Part shown: positions 15,811 to 25,563 of the stretch, in pieces
Numbering within the stretch: position 1 is the stretch's first letter
Layout: each line of letters begins with the position of its first letter
DNA from: Sphingobacterium siyangense
GTDB taxonomy: Bacteria; Bacteroidota; Bacteroidia; Sphingobacteriales; Sphingobacteriaceae
NCBI RefSeq assembly: GCF_007830445.1
Contig: NZ_VLKR01000026.1
Span: 1-64,000, forward strand
Direction: 5' to 3'
Length of the DNA stretch: 64,000 nucleotides
The notes under the pieces: model-generated
Databases searched by the model: none
The model's input: the letters and a program-made list of their open reading frames with translations, nothing else
What the model was told of the DNA's origin: nothing
Position numbers and translations under genes: made by a program

Positions 15811-17726
15811 GCGCACTGAACCGCATTTTCCCTTGGCTACTACTGCCTTTGTTTTTTATCGCTTGCGCTCAAAAGAAAGACGGATTATCGCCCGACCATG
15901 ATGCTATTGCTGCACAGATTAAAACGCTCGAAGACCAAAAATTAACTGCAGCAAATGGAGATTCCATCAAACAGGCCTGGTTAACGTTAGACCATAATTC
16001 CACCGTAAAAAAAGACACGGTACTCGCTGCCCGTGTAAAGTATTACCTAGCACGACTCTATGCTATGAGTGGTCAAGATTCGGCTCTTTTTTTTGTTCAA
16101 CAGGCGCTTGAGCTCATTGAACCCACCACTGGAAACGCAAAATACAAAGCGCTTATTTACAATGGAATAGGAAATATCCGTAGCATAGAAGCAAAACAAC
16201 GCGAAGCGGGCTATTATTATAACAAAGCCGCCACGATTGTTTTATCGGATACCGCTGCAGGACTGTCAACCGAAGCGAAATCAGCGATATTACTGTCCGC
16301 TGCCCAAAACAACTTGAGCTCCTTCCAGTATAACCTTGCAGAAAAGATGAATCGTTCGGTACTCCCCCTAATTGATTCACTGCCGGAAGGACATATTAAC
16401 CGACAACGCGTTTTGGTACAAATGATACAGACGCTGAACACCTTACAGCGGCCAGCAGAAGATATTGCTCCCTTCCTTCATCAACTCGAAGAATTACACG
16501 CTAAAAATCCAGACAAATACAACATTAGTTTTCTATACGATTCGAAGATCCAATACTATGAAACGGCTAAGAAACCGGATTCCATTTTACATTATGAGTT
16601 GCTAAAAATAACAATAGATGAACGTTTGCACCAACAGACAGCATCCTCTATATTGATGAACAATTTATTCGTAGACTACAGTAATGTAGCCGCAATCTAT
16701 GTTTCACTAAATAAACCGGTATTGGGCGAAAAATTCATCCAAAAAGCAGGCAAACTTAAAGCGCAGTTTCCCAAATTAATCTTTCCCAACAACGAAATTA
16801 CATTTCAAAACAGTCTCGCCGCCGTCTATCGCTTGCAAGGAAAAGATAAGGCAGCTATAGACGTATTGAATCACCTTGTGCAATTACAAAAAGGTATTTA
16901 TCAGTCGGAGAATACACAAGTGATCGCAGAAATGAATGCCCTTTATCAACTCCAGGCGAAAGATCAGTCTATCCGTATACTGAATGAAAATATCAAGATC
17001 AATAAGCTTCAGCTACAACAAAATCGTTTAGGACTGATCATTTCCTCCCTGGCGGTTATTTTATTGATCATCATACTTTTCTTCCTATATTACAGTTTTC
17101 GTCAGCGACGCGCCAGGCAAGAGAAAGAAAAGGTCTTATTGCAGCAGCAGTTGTTGCGCACACAGATGGAACCGCACTTTATTTTCAATACCCTTTCCGC
17201 TGTACAGAGCTTCATGCGCCTGGATAAGAAGGAAAATGCCATCAAATATTTGAACCGTTTCAGTCGACTACTACGTAGCAATCTCGAATTAAGCCGTGAG
17301 AGCCTCGTTCCCTTAAATGAAGAACTTGAAACCTTAGAAAACTATTTGATCTTACAGCAAATGCGCTTTGAAGATGCTTTTCATTACCACATCGCACAAC
17401 CGGAAGATCAAGATTTAAGTGCAGTCATGCTACCACCAATGCTCATACAACCCTATGTTGAAAATGCAATTCTGCACGGTATAAACCTCGAAACGGGCGA
17501 TGGTAGTATTGACATCCAGTTTGCGTTGTCCGCAGATATCCTACGGGTGACGATTAAAGATAGCGGTAAAGTCAATCCAGACATTCCTGAAATTACACAT
17601 CGTTCACTCTCTGGAACAATCAGTCGTGAACGTATGCAGCTGTTGGGCAAGAAAGCAAGTATTCAGACCACCAAAGACCCCATTGCCGGCACCACGGTCA
17701 CACTTCTTATCCCAATTACCTATTAA
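15807..17726 (+). CDS. LytS-type sensor histidine kinase with lipobox and periplasmic TPR-like region
   Basis: 639 aa. Signal peptide with a lipobox FFIAC (Cys20), about 380 residues of TPR-like helical repeats, a single transmembrane helix (about 409-428), a short coiled coil, then a His_kinase domain with the phospho-acceptor His457 in EPHFIFNTL and an HATPase_c region with PYVENAILHG. The ATP lid is degenerate (IKDSGKVNPD) but this is common in LytS-like kinases. The TPR part is expected in the periplasm as a protein or peptide sensor. Partner of the LytTR regulator in front. Dual anchoring by lipid and helix is unusual. Confidence 0.88.
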   Translation: MSALNRIFPWLLLPLFFIACAQKKDGLSPDHDAIAAQIKTLEDQKLTAANGDSIKQAWLTLDHNSTVKKDTVLAARVKYYLARLYAMSGQDSALFFVQQALELIEPTTGNAKYKALIYNGIGNIRSIEAKQREAGYYYNKAATIVLSDTAAGLSTEAKSAILLSAAQNNLSSFQYNLAEKMNRSVLPLIDSLPEGHINRQRVLVQMIQTLNTLQRPAEDIAPFLHQLEELHAKNPDKYNISFLYDSKIQYYETAKKPDSILHYELLKITIDERLHQQTASSILMNNLFVDYSNVAAIYVSLNKPVLGEKFIQKAGKLKAQFPKLIFPNNEITFQNSLAAVYRLQGKDKAAIDVLNHLVQLQKGIYQSENTQVIAEMNALYQLQAKDQSIRILNENIKINKLQLQQNRLGLIISSLAVILLIIILFFLYYSFRQRRARQEKEKVLLQQQLLRTQMEPHFIFNTLSAVQSFMRLDKKENAIKYLNRFSRLLRSNLELSRESLVPLNEELETLENYLILQQMRFEDAFHYHIAQPEDQDLSAVMLPPMLIQPYVENAILHGINLETGDGSIDIQFALSADILRVTIKDSGKVNPDIPEITHRSLSGTISRERMQLLGKKASIQTTKDPIAGTTVTLLIPITY

Positions 17727-18111
17727 CGATTTATATTATTTAAACAAACTACAGCGTATTCTACATGTCATCTAATATTAAGATAGGATATAAATTGTAG
17801 CGCAATTTTATTCGATATCCATGGAAAATCAATTAAATTAATTAAATTCGTTTATAAACCAACGAAATAGCGTTTTGAACACAATTTTCAAATTTATAGT
17901 CGCATAATTTAGCCTCACAAACCACAGGCTAATTATTCTTTTATTCGGGTAACTCCTATCCGAACAGGTTTTCATTTCACCCTATTATTCTCGGTATTGT
18001 TAGCTCAGGAGAGTATTTTATGCTATTGCAGTATTTAAAATATCCCATCCTTTCCAATATCGTCGATAATATCAAAAATCAAATAAAGAATATTAAGCGC
18101 GACTACAACTC
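17727..18111. other. AT-rich intergenic region
   Basis: About 385 nt with no gene I can support. A 67-codon frame at 18020-18223 overlaps the DUF1062 gene in another frame and lacks protein-like features. No clear terminator for the kinase gene; a promoter for the DUF1062 gene must lie here but no consensus box pair is evident. Confidence 0.4.
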
Positions 18112-18717
18112 ATGCGAAAAGAATATATCTGGGAGGTCAAAGCACACAACACTCCCCTTCTCAAAAGATCCTGCAGCCATTGCGATAGTGATAGGTTCTA
18201 CTGCAGTGAAAAGTTCAGAATGAATGCACAGAAAAAAAATATCGACGTTTGGTTGATTTATAGATGTATCAAATGTGATAACACCTACAATATGACCATT
18301 ATTTCCCGTACCAGCCCCGAATCCATCAATAAGGAACTGTTTCATAGATTTCAGGAAAACAACAGGGAACTAGCATGGCAATACGCTTTTTCAACAGAAA
18401 TCAGAAAAAAGAACAATGTTGAAGCAGATTTCGATACCATCAAATATGAAATACAGTATGAACAGCTGTTCATTGAAAATTTGCACAGCACAAACGAAGA
18501 CACCTTATCCTTCAAAGTCATCTATGCATTCAGCTTTCAGCTCAAACTATCCACCGTCATTCGTAACTGTTTAAAACTATCATCCAAACAGCTTGACCGA
18601 CTCATCACTATGCAGGCAATTACTGTACATGGAAAATTTCTAGAAAAAAAACATCGCGTCAAACATGAGGATATTGTGAAAATATCATGCGAAGCATTGA
18701 AACGCATAACCCGATAA
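18112..18717 (+). CDS. DUF1062 family protein
   Basis: 201 aa. Two CxxC pairs (Cys21/Cys24 and Cys52/Cys55) suggest a zinc ribbon in the first 60 residues, around the family signature KFRMNAQKKNIDVWLIYRC. The rest is helical with a KLSTVIRNCLKLSSKQLDRL segment that resembles a short helix-turn-helix or S4-like fold near the end. Function of DUF1062 is not established. Apparently a single gene, convergent with the glutaminase gene. Confidence 0.85.
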   Translation: MRKEYIWEVKAHNTPLLKRSCSHCDSDRFYCSEKFRMNAQKKNIDVWLIYRCIKCDNTYNMTIISRTSPESINKELFHRFQENNRELAWQYAFSTEIRKKNNVEADFDTIKYEIQYEQLFIENLHSTNEDTLSFKVIYAFSFQLKLSTVIRNCLKLSSKQLDRLITMQAITVHGKFLEKKHRVKHEDIVKISCEALKRITR

Positions 18718-18724
18718 ACAAACA

Positions 18725-18748
18725 GCGAGCAATCCTATAATTGCCCGC
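18725..18748. terminator. weak hairpin between convergent genes
   Basis: Arms 18725-18733 and 18740-18748 pair with one mismatch (GCGAGCAAT against ATTGCCCGC) around a 6-nt loop. It starts 8 nt past the DUF1062 stop. No T tract, so termination is uncertain. Confidence 0.35.
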
Positions 18749-18812
18749 CGTCTTATTAACTAAACACAAACTAAATTTCATTGCAGGTTCTCCCCCTGCT
18801 CATTGACATTAT

Positions 18813-21314
18813 TTATTTTTGTTTCATTATATCCGCTAAAAGTTTCATGTAAAAACCTCCAACAACACTACGCGCCTTAAAGTTTTCACGGATCCCCGTA
18901 GTCGAATCATAAAAATCATTTAATGGGACACGGGATTCCGTTTGAATCGCATGACTATAGACTGGTTTCACCAAAGCTTCAAATGCTTCTTTTGATGGAG
19001 CAAATGATGCTGTCCAAAGAATCCAGTCATTTTTGGTGTAGGCCTTACGGCTATCCAATGGTATACCAAATCTATTTTGCTTGGTCAGGTAATACTTAAT
19101 TTCCGTATCATACACTTTTTGAGGAAACAGATTCAATCCCAACACTTTGTCCCAGATCAAATTATATTTTTGACTCCAGGTATTTTTATCATCAAATGTC
19201 AGCGCGTAATGGTCGCCCGCATCTGCCATTTCCATCCATTTCGGGACCATTTCCTCGGCAATTGCACGGTATTTTTTTGCGATTGCAGTTTCACCAATGG
19301 CCTCCGCTAGCTGCGCATAACAGGCAATACCCACAATAGCTTTAACAGATAAATTGGCATTTCGTGCAAGATGACCAGCAAAATCGTCTGTACAGAGCTG
19401 CGTTTTAGGGTCAAAGCCATCTTTAACGAGATAATCTACCCAAGTTGTCAATGTTTTCCAATGCTTCCTGGCATAGTCCCCATTCCCTTGCACTTTCGCG
19501 ATAGCCGCAGTTAAAATAATCATATTGCCCGATTCCTCCACAGGCATAGGTTCGCCATAGGTTTGACCATTGGCCAATGGATACGTACCCAAATCGTGAG
19601 CCGCCCAAGGATACGGATATTTACCGCTCTCGCTAAAATAAAATATTCCAGTTAACATCCCTTTCAACAACTCCGGATTATAGATCAAATACAATGGTGC
19701 AGAAGGATAAGTAACATCCACCGTATTGATAAAACCACCACTGTTATTTTCTTTGGAAAGCCATAGCAATTCATTTTGTGGACTTTTCACCAAGGTATGT
19801 GCGGCTATACTTTGGCGATAAGCTAGCACACTAAGATGTGCATATTCTTTTCCACCCGATTTTAGCGCATCCGCATAAACCGCTTTGTCGAATGCGACGC
19901 ACTTATCGAGCACATTACGATACTCATCTGCTGCCAAAGTAAGCTGATTTTCCATCGTTTCTTTGCCAGAATTGTTCCACCATGGTCGCAGATTATTTTT
20001 GAAATACTGAATCGCATAAATTTCATCGTAGCCCACCTCAACAAAACGTTCCTCCGCTTTCGCCCCCACATTGCCAAACGGAATGACCGTGTTCAGCGCA
20101 AGTGAGGTACCCTTAACAGTTTTTGCAGCGGTCGCTGTTCCCTTTCTAAAGGCGTCGACGGCTCCGCCCCTCGGACTAATAAACTGTTGCGTTTTATCCT
20201 GCTTTGGTGAAGCAACATAAAAATACCCCCAGTCTATCCGCATATCATCGGCACCTTTCTGCAAAATAGGCTGTTCGACCGTTCCCGCTTTTAGTACCGA
20301 CAATTTTGCCGTTTCATATTTTTCGGCGGTTACTTCCTGTGAAGGCTTATACACCGCAATATTTGTGGATGCACTTAGAAAAACTTTAACAGCATGCTGC
20401 TTGCCATCGTTTGCTTTTACGTTATACGTGATATAGCTTACCGGTCGAGCCAATAAATTCAGATCATCCATAAGCAAAGGCGACGTAAAGCTTAATTTCA
20501 GATCCACCTTACCGGCCTGAAAATTATAGACCGTACGCGTCGCTGTTATTTCCACATCTTTTTGCACGGCTTCTTGAATTCGTGGTCCACGCTCTTTGAG
20601 CCTGTCAACCAAACCAAAATCCAGGTAACGACCGCCAGCACTATTCTTCAAATGGATGGCAATATGATTTTGCCCGGCCTTCAAATTCGCCTTGTCAATC
20701 GGTAAATAGTGAAAGCTGTTAGTCCAACCTACCTTTTCGTAAACCTTCTTCCCATTCAAAAATACTTCTATATTATCATCATGATTGAGTTTTAGAAACA
20801 GCTCATTGATGCCCTTCGGATCCGCTACGGAAAACTCACGTCTCACCCAGATATCGTCCGATTTCCAAAGCGTCTTTACCTGTTGCGCATCATCACCGAT
20901 GGGTGCAAGTCCCGATTTCCATGCATTCGTCTTATAAGCGGAAGACTCCCAGCCGCCTTGAGGTTTTGATTCAGTATATTGTACCGTATACGATTTATCT
21001 TCCGAAGTCGGTAGAATAACAGCATAACTAGGCTCTTCTTTGCCAAGAAAACGATAAATATTACCATCAACATCAATTAAGCCCAACAGCGAATGATCAG
21101 CGTCTGTCCAGTGTTTCGTTGTCGACGCATGAAGCTGATCAGTCATGGACCATATACTAAAATTGGGGTTGTGCGTAATCAATGGATAAGCCGGAGCTTT
21201 GCGTTCTTGGGCTTGTCCATCTAAAACAGTAGAAGCACAGGCCAAAACAAAGCAGAGACCCATCTTCCCGAGTTTGTTCATTGCATGAATAGATTTTTGA
21301 AAAGGTTTAATCAT
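18813..21314 (-). CDS. glutaminase A-type family protein (DUF4964/DUF5127/DUF4965/DUF1793)
   Basis: 833 aa. Exported protein with a signal peptide ending DGQAQE (about 37); an alternative start is the Met at 21281. The order of domains is the one seen in this family: a short DUF4964-like N terminus (PAYPLITHNPNFSIWS), a DUF5127 beta-rich part with an embedded galactose-binding-like sandwich (about 115-235), then DUF4965 and the helical DUF1793 part (ENNSGGFINTVDVTYPSAPLYLIYNPELL, WAAHDLGTYPLANGQTYG). Fungal relatives include glutaminase GtaA; bacterial members are widespread in Bacteroidota and not well characterised, so the substrate here is uncertain. Stand-alone gene. Confidence 0.85.
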   Translation of the reverse strand: MIKPFQKSIHAMNKLGKMGLCFVLACASTVLDGQAQERKAPAYPLITHNPNFSIWSMTDQLHASTTKHWTDADHSLLGLIDVDGNIYRFLGKEEPSYAVILPTSEDKSYTVQYTESKPQGGWESSAYKTNAWKSGLAPIGDDAQQVKTLWKSDDIWVRREFSVADPKGINELFLKLNHDDNIEVFLNGKKVYEKVGWTNSFHYLPIDKANLKAGQNHIAIHLKNSAGGRYLDFGLVDRLKERGPRIQEAVQKDVEITATRTVYNFQAGKVDLKLSFTSPLLMDDLNLLARPVSYITYNVKANDGKQHAVKVFLSASTNIAVYKPSQEVTAEKYETAKLSVLKAGTVEQPILQKGADDMRIDWGYFYVASPKQDKTQQFISPRGGAVDAFRKGTATAAKTVKGTSLALNTVIPFGNVGAKAEERFVEVGYDEIYAIQYFKNNLRPWWNNSGKETMENQLTLAADEYRNVLDKCVAFDKAVYADALKSGGKEYAHLSVLAYRQSIAAHTLVKSPQNELLWLSKENNSGGFINTVDVTYPSAPLYLIYNPELLKGMLTGIFYFSESGKYPYPWAAHDLGTYPLANGQTYGEPMPVEESGNMIILTAAIAKVQGNGDYARKHWKTLTTWVDYLVKDGFDPKTQLCTDDFAGHLARNANLSVKAIVGIACYAQLAEAIGETAIAKKYRAIAEEMVPKWMEMADAGDHYALTFDDKNTWSQKYNLIWDKVLGLNLFPQKVYDTEIKYYLTKQNRFGIPLDSRKAYTKNDWILWTASFAPSKEAFEALVKPVYSHAIQTESRVPLNDFYDSTTGIRENFKARSVVGGFYMKLLADIMKQK

Positions 21315-21453
21315 ATTTTTTGGATAAATTAGCTACATAGTTTTCCGCATTGAACTTATGCCCAATCGTTTTAACAAAGAAAGTTGGAATAATTTAAATT
21401 CAGCTGTCGCATCGTATCATTTTACCTTCAATTTATATCATATTTGACATGCT

Positions 21454-21483
21454 GCCATCTAATCAAGATAATTATTATCTTTG
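21454..21483 (+). promoter_or_regulatory. Bacteroidota-type promoter of the MscS gene
   Basis: TTG at 21454-21456, exactly 19 nt, then TATCTTTG at 21476-21483, a full match to the known Bacteroidota promoter pattern TTG/TAnnTTTG. It lies about 70 nt upstream of the channel gene start at 21553. Confidence 0.75.
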
Positions 21484-21552
21484 AGAACCCGTCCGATCGT
21501 TATGTGCAAAATGACCTAATAAACATCGGCATTCAATTTTACCAACAACACG

Positions 21553-23367
21553 ATGAGAAGTATTTACGTTTATTTCTTAATGACCATATCTTGTCTTTTT
21601 TCAACGAGCACACAGCTTTATGCACAAGAAACAGATTCGGTCAATAAAAAAGAATTGGATCTGAGTTCCTTACTGAACGGAATTAGACAACAGCAAATTA
21701 ATGATTCTCTTGAACGGGTAAAGCTTCAGCATGAAATTGCCGATCTTAAAAGTCAAAATAGCCCCAAAAAGGAAAATTTAAAACAGCAGCTGAATGAGTT
21801 TGACGAAGAAAATAACCTTCGGAAGCAGCAGCTGAAAGTTAAAGTAGACTCCATCAAAAAAAACACCAAAAGATATGCAGTCGCGCCATTTCAGGATACC
21901 CTCTTCTATATCTATAATAAACTTGGATCATCATTAGCCAAAGACCGAGCTTACAATGTGGTCAGCAGAATCCATAATCTATATGAAGACGATTTTGTGA
22001 AAGTAGATTCGTTTAAAATCGAAAACAGCGAAATTAGTGCCGACATCGTTTACAAAGATCTCGTCATAACTTCCGTCACAGAACTCGATGCTCTTCTTGA
22101 AGGAAAAAGTAAAGAAGAGATTGCGGCAAACTACCTAAAAAGAATTCAGGATTCAATCACAACGGAACGTGCAGATAACAGCATTACAAAACTTCTTACC
22201 CGTATTGGGCTTGTATTTCTCATTCTCGTCGTTTTTTCGATATTGATTCTATTAATAAACAAGTTGAAAAAATATGGTACGCAACGTATATTAACGGAAA
22301 GAACACAACGGATCAAAGACATTAAGATCAAAAATTATGTCCTTGTCACTTCGGTACAAAAAACACGGATGTTTATTAATGCAATAAATATTTTACGTTG
22401 GGGCTTGATCGTCCTCATTGCCTTTATCATGCTGCCGATTGTCTTCAGTGTTTTTCCATTTACACAGAGCTGGGCATCCAATCTCATTGGACTCTTCACA
22501 AAACCCCTGAAGACTGCAGTTTTGGCAATTTGGAACTATATTCCAAATCTGATTACCGTATTTGTCATACTCGTTGTTATGCGTTATGCCGTTCGATTCA
22601 TAAAGTATATTTTTACCGAAATTGACAAAGGCAAATTAGAGGTTAATGGCTTTCATCGCGATTTTGCCATGCCTACCTTTACGATTGTTCGCTTTCTGCT
22701 CCAAGCCTTCACACTGGTGCTCATATTCCCGTATTTACCCGGTGCAAATTCAGATATCTTTAAAGGAATATCCGTATTTATAGGTGTCCTATTTTCTTTA
22801 GGATCATCTTCTGCAATTTCCAATATCATAGCGGGACTTGTGATCACCTATATGCGTCCGTTCCGTATTGGAGACCGTATCACCATCGCCGATAAAACAG
22901 GCGTTGTTATCGAAAAATCACCCCTGGTAACAAGGCTTCGAACGATAAAAAATGAAGAAATTACCATCCCCAATTCGTCGGTACTTTCCGGAAATACCGT
23001 CAATTATTCAACCTTCTCAGAAGATGGAATCTGCTTTCAGGTGGAATTGACAGTCGGTTATGAAGAACCTTGGCAACGTATACACGAATTGCTCCTGAAC
23101 ATCCCACCCCGAATAAAAAGAGTCAACCTTAACCCAGCGCCATTCGTCTTACAAAAAAAATTAGACGACTTCTATGTCCTCTATGAACTGAATGTATACA
23201 TCGCTAAATCTGGTGAAATTGAACTGGCAAAGTCTGAAATTTTTCAATCGATCTTAGATGACTTTCTAGCCGCAGGAATTGAAATGAATGGCCCACACAT
23301 ATTTGCTAAAGTTGACCATGTACAACAATATAATCCAAAAATGCCCAACAGCTCGTACAATAACTGA
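21553..23367 (+). CDS. mechanosensitive ion channel (MscS family), large form
   Basis: 604 aa. Tension-gated channel that releases solutes on hypo-osmotic shock. Signal peptide ending LYAQE (about 25), a periplasmic charged coiled-coil region (about 30-110), a further periplasmic part to about 215, then several transmembrane helices (about 217-235, 273-300, 312-345, 368-395, 398-425). The MscS pore helix and beta domain are clear: LGSSSAISNIIAGLVITYMRPFRIGDRITI and the conserved PNSSVLSGNTVNYS. Longer than E. coli MscS, similar in plan to larger MscS-like channels. Stand-alone with its own consensus promoter. Confidence 0.9.
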   Translation: MRSIYVYFLMTISCLFSTSTQLYAQETDSVNKKELDLSSLLNGIRQQQINDSLERVKLQHEIADLKSQNSPKKENLKQQLNEFDEENNLRKQQLKVKVDSIKKNTKRYAVAPFQDTLFYIYNKLGSSLAKDRAYNVVSRIHNLYEDDFVKVDSFKIENSEISADIVYKDLVITSVTELDALLEGKSKEEIAANYLKRIQDSITTERADNSITKLLTRIGLVFLILVVFSILILLINKLKKYGTQRILTERTQRIKDIKIKNYVLVTSVQKTRMFINAINILRWGLIVLIAFIMLPIVFSVFPFTQSWASNLIGLFTKPLKTAVLAIWNYIPNLITVFVILVVMRYAVRFIKYIFTEIDKGKLEVNGFHRDFAMPTFTIVRFLLQAFTLVLIFPYLPGANSDIFKGISVFIGVLFSLGSSSAISNIIAGLVITYMRPFRIGDRITIADKTGVVIEKSPLVTRLRTIKNEEITIPNSSVLSGNTVNYSTFSEDGICFQVELTVGYEEPWQRIHELLLNIPPRIKRVNLNPAPFVLQKKLDDFYVLYELNVYIAKSGEIELAKSEIFQSILDDFLAAGIEMNGPHIFAKVDHVQQYNPKMPNSSYNN

Positions 23368-23661
23368 TCTGAAAGCACAATTTTTAGCTGATTACTGCAA
23401 AGAATATGTGATGCGTTTTGACCCGGTATGCATATCCTGTTGAATTCATCCACTGTTGTGAGCTTGTTAACTAAAGATGTAAAACATAAATTAGCTCTTC
23501 GGCTTCGACTCTGTCAGGCCAAACGACATCCCTGGATTGCGTGAACACCAGTCAGCCCGCGCAATAAATGAACACTGGACCAGCTACATTATTCAAATTG
23601 GACTAGCTCAGTTGCATCTATTGGCTGTAATTTTGGATAAAATCAAGAAATAGCTATTTGC

Positions 23662-24288
23662 ATGTATGTACCCAAACATTTCCAGTTCGAAGATTACGCA
23701 GAAAAGGTTGAATTTATGCAACAATATAGTTTTGCGACCATTGTATCGATTAAAGAGGGGATTCCAATAGCCACACAGCTCCCCTTTCACGTCCGTACAG
23801 ATAAAGATCAGCTGCTTTTAACATCACACTTCGCTCGTGCAAACGAACAAGCCAATTATATCGAAAATACGCCGTCATTGGTTATTTTCTCCGAACCACA
23901 TGCTTATATCTCACCACAACATTATGACAAGGAAAAAAGTGTGCCAACCTGGGATTACATCGCTGTACATGCCTATGGCCTTGCATCCATCCTTACAGAC
24001 GAAAAAGCAAAAAGTAAAGCCCTAGAACAGATGATCCTGAGTTACGACGAAGCGTATTTAACACAATGGGAAAGCCTTTCCGATCGTTTTAAAAGTGGTA
24101 TGATGCGGGGTATCGTCGCCTTCGAACTTGTCGTCACAGATTTACAGGGCCAAAAAAAATTAAGTCAAAATAAAAGTGAAACAGAAAAACAGCGTATCCG
24201 TGATTTTCTAAAAAATAGCGACAATGAGCTCGAAAGAAATATTGCCGCAGCAATGAAAAATGGATCAATAAGTAACGAAAAAAAATGA
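23662..24288 (+). CDS. paiB: FMN-binding negative transcriptional regulator, PaiB family
   Basis: 208 aa. Split-barrel flavin-binding fold. N-terminal MYVPKHFQFED and the motifs QLPFHV, LTSHFARANEQ, VIFSEPHAYISPQHY and VPTWDYIAVHAYG are those of PaiB, which in Bacillus subtilis is encoded next to paiA and affects sporulation and degradative enzymes; the C-terminal helices include LERNIAAAMKN. A TAATTTTG box at 23628-23635 may be its -7 element. First gene of a compact operon; it overlaps the next gene by 4 nt (ATGA). Confidence 0.88.
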   Translation: MYVPKHFQFEDYAEKVEFMQQYSFATIVSIKEGIPIATQLPFHVRTDKDQLLLTSHFARANEQANYIENTPSLVIFSEPHAYISPQHYDKEKSVPTWDYIAVHAYGLASILTDEKAKSKALEQMILSYDEAYLTQWESLSDRFKSGMMRGIVAFELVVTDLQGQKKLSQNKSETEKQRIRDFLKNSDNELERNIAAAMKNGSISNEKK

Positions 24289-24827
24289 ACACACACACTG
24301 ACATAGAAATCACACAGGTAAAACTAACAGATATTGACCTGCTGCAGCAAATAGGAAAAGCAACATTTATTCAGACCTTTTCAGACACGAATACCGAAGA
24401 GAATATGAAGACCTATCTGGCCGAAGGGTTTTCAAAGGAAAAATTATTGTCCGAGCTCTGCGATAACGAATCTGAATTTTACTTCGCTGTCTTGAAAAAT
24501 GATGTTATTGGCTACCTAAAAGTAAATACCGGCCAGGCCCAGACCGAACAACAGTGCCCGCAGGCATTAGAAATCGAGCGCATCTATGTATTACAGGAAT
24601 TTCAGGGTAGAAAAGTGGGACAGTTATTGTTTGAAAAAGCACTAGCCTTAGCCCAAATAAAAGCAGCTTCATTTATCTGGCTTGGTGTTTGGGAAAAAAA
24701 CTTGCGGGCAATCAATTTCTATCAGAAAAATGGTTTTGTCGCATTCGACCAGCATATTTTTCAACTGGGTGACGATAAACAAATAGATATCATGATGAAA
24801 AAAACAGTACAACCGCACCATGCATGA
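24285..24827 (+). CDS. paiA: PaiA-like GNAT acetyltransferase
   Basis: 180 aa. Acetyl-CoA-dependent N-acetyltransferase. The motif ATFIQTFSDTNTEENMKTYL at the start, the acetyl-CoA loop QEFQGRKVGQLLFEKAL (about 104-120) and WLGVWEKNLRAINFYQKNGF (about 127-146) follow B. subtilis PaiA, a spermine/spermidine acetyltransferase. Coupled by overlaps to paiB upstream and to the YggS-like gene downstream (8 nt), supporting the assignment. Substrate is inferred from family. Confidence 0.85.
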   Translation: MNTHTDIEITQVKLTDIDLLQQIGKATFIQTFSDTNTEENMKTYLAEGFSKEKLLSELCDNESEFYFAVLKNDVIGYLKVNTGQAQTEQQCPQALEIERIYVLQEFQGRKVGQLLFEKALALAQIKAASFIWLGVWEKNLRAINFYQKNGFVAFDQHIFQLGDDKQIDIMMKKTVQPHHA

Positions 24828-25551
24828 GTTTATAGCAGAAAATATACAGGTCATACAACAACGTATAGACGAAGCCTGCAAAACAAACCGTCGCGATCCC
24901 CGCGAGGTAAAATTATTGCTGGCCACTAAAACCGTACCTGCCGAACGTATCGAAATCGCGCTGCAAGCTGGTCAAACCCTAATTGCTGAAAATAAAGTGC
25001 AGGAACTGAAAGACAAATTTGAGTATTTAAACGCTGTTCCCCATGTCAATCATTTTATTGGTCATCTTCAAACCAATAAGATCAAGGATCTGCTCAAATG
25101 CAACGTATCCTGCATCCATTCGATCGATCGTATAGATCTCGCCAAAAAATTGCATCAGCGACTTTTAAAAGAAGACAAAACCATGGAAGTACTCATTCAG
25201 GTAAATACTTCCTTCGAAGAGAGCAAGTACGGCGCTGCGCCAAGGGAGGTGATCGGCCTGGTTCAGCAAATAGCAACATTAAGCACACTAAAGATTAAAG
25301 GACTGATGACTATCGGTATATTGAGTGCCGAGGCCGAACAGGTACGTGCCTGTTTTAAATTGCTCAAACAAATTCAACAACAAATTATAGCCCTAGCTAT
25401 TCCCGGTGTATCGATGCAAGAATTGTCGATGGGCATGAGCGGAGATTTAGCGATAGCGATAGCGGAAGGCGCTACGATTGTCAGGGTAGGCACGGCAATT
25501 TTTGGACAACGTCCTACACCAGATAGTTATTACTGGAACGAACACAACTAA
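24820..25551 (+). CDS. YggS-family pyridoxal phosphate homeostasis protein
   Basis: 243 aa. PLP-binding TIM-barrel protein of the alanine-racemase N-terminal fold without catalytic activity as racemase, involved in vitamin B6 balance. PLP Lys37 in LLATKTVPAE; AENKVQELKDKF, HFIGHLQTNKIK, VLIQVNTSFEESKYG and LSMGMSGDLAIAIAEGATIVRVGTAIFG are all family motifs. Third gene of the operon, overlapping the paiA-like gene by 8 nt. Confidence 0.92.
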   Translation: MHEFIAENIQVIQQRIDEACKTNRRDPREVKLLLATKTVPAERIEIALQAGQTLIAENKVQELKDKFEYLNAVPHVNHFIGHLQTNKIKDLLKCNVSCIHSIDRIDLAKKLHQRLLKEDKTMEVLIQVNTSFEESKYGAAPREVIGLVQQIATLSTLKIKGLMTIGILSAEAEQVRACFKLLKQIQQQIIALAIPGVSMQELSMGMSGDLAIAIAEGATIVRVGTAIFGQRPTPDSYYWNEHN

Positions 25552-25563
25552 CAAAAAAAAACG

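Noticed and set aside
18020-18223. 67-codon plus-strand frame before the DUF1062 gene
   Set aside because: It overlaps the well-supported DUF1062 gene in another frame and its composition is not protein-like.
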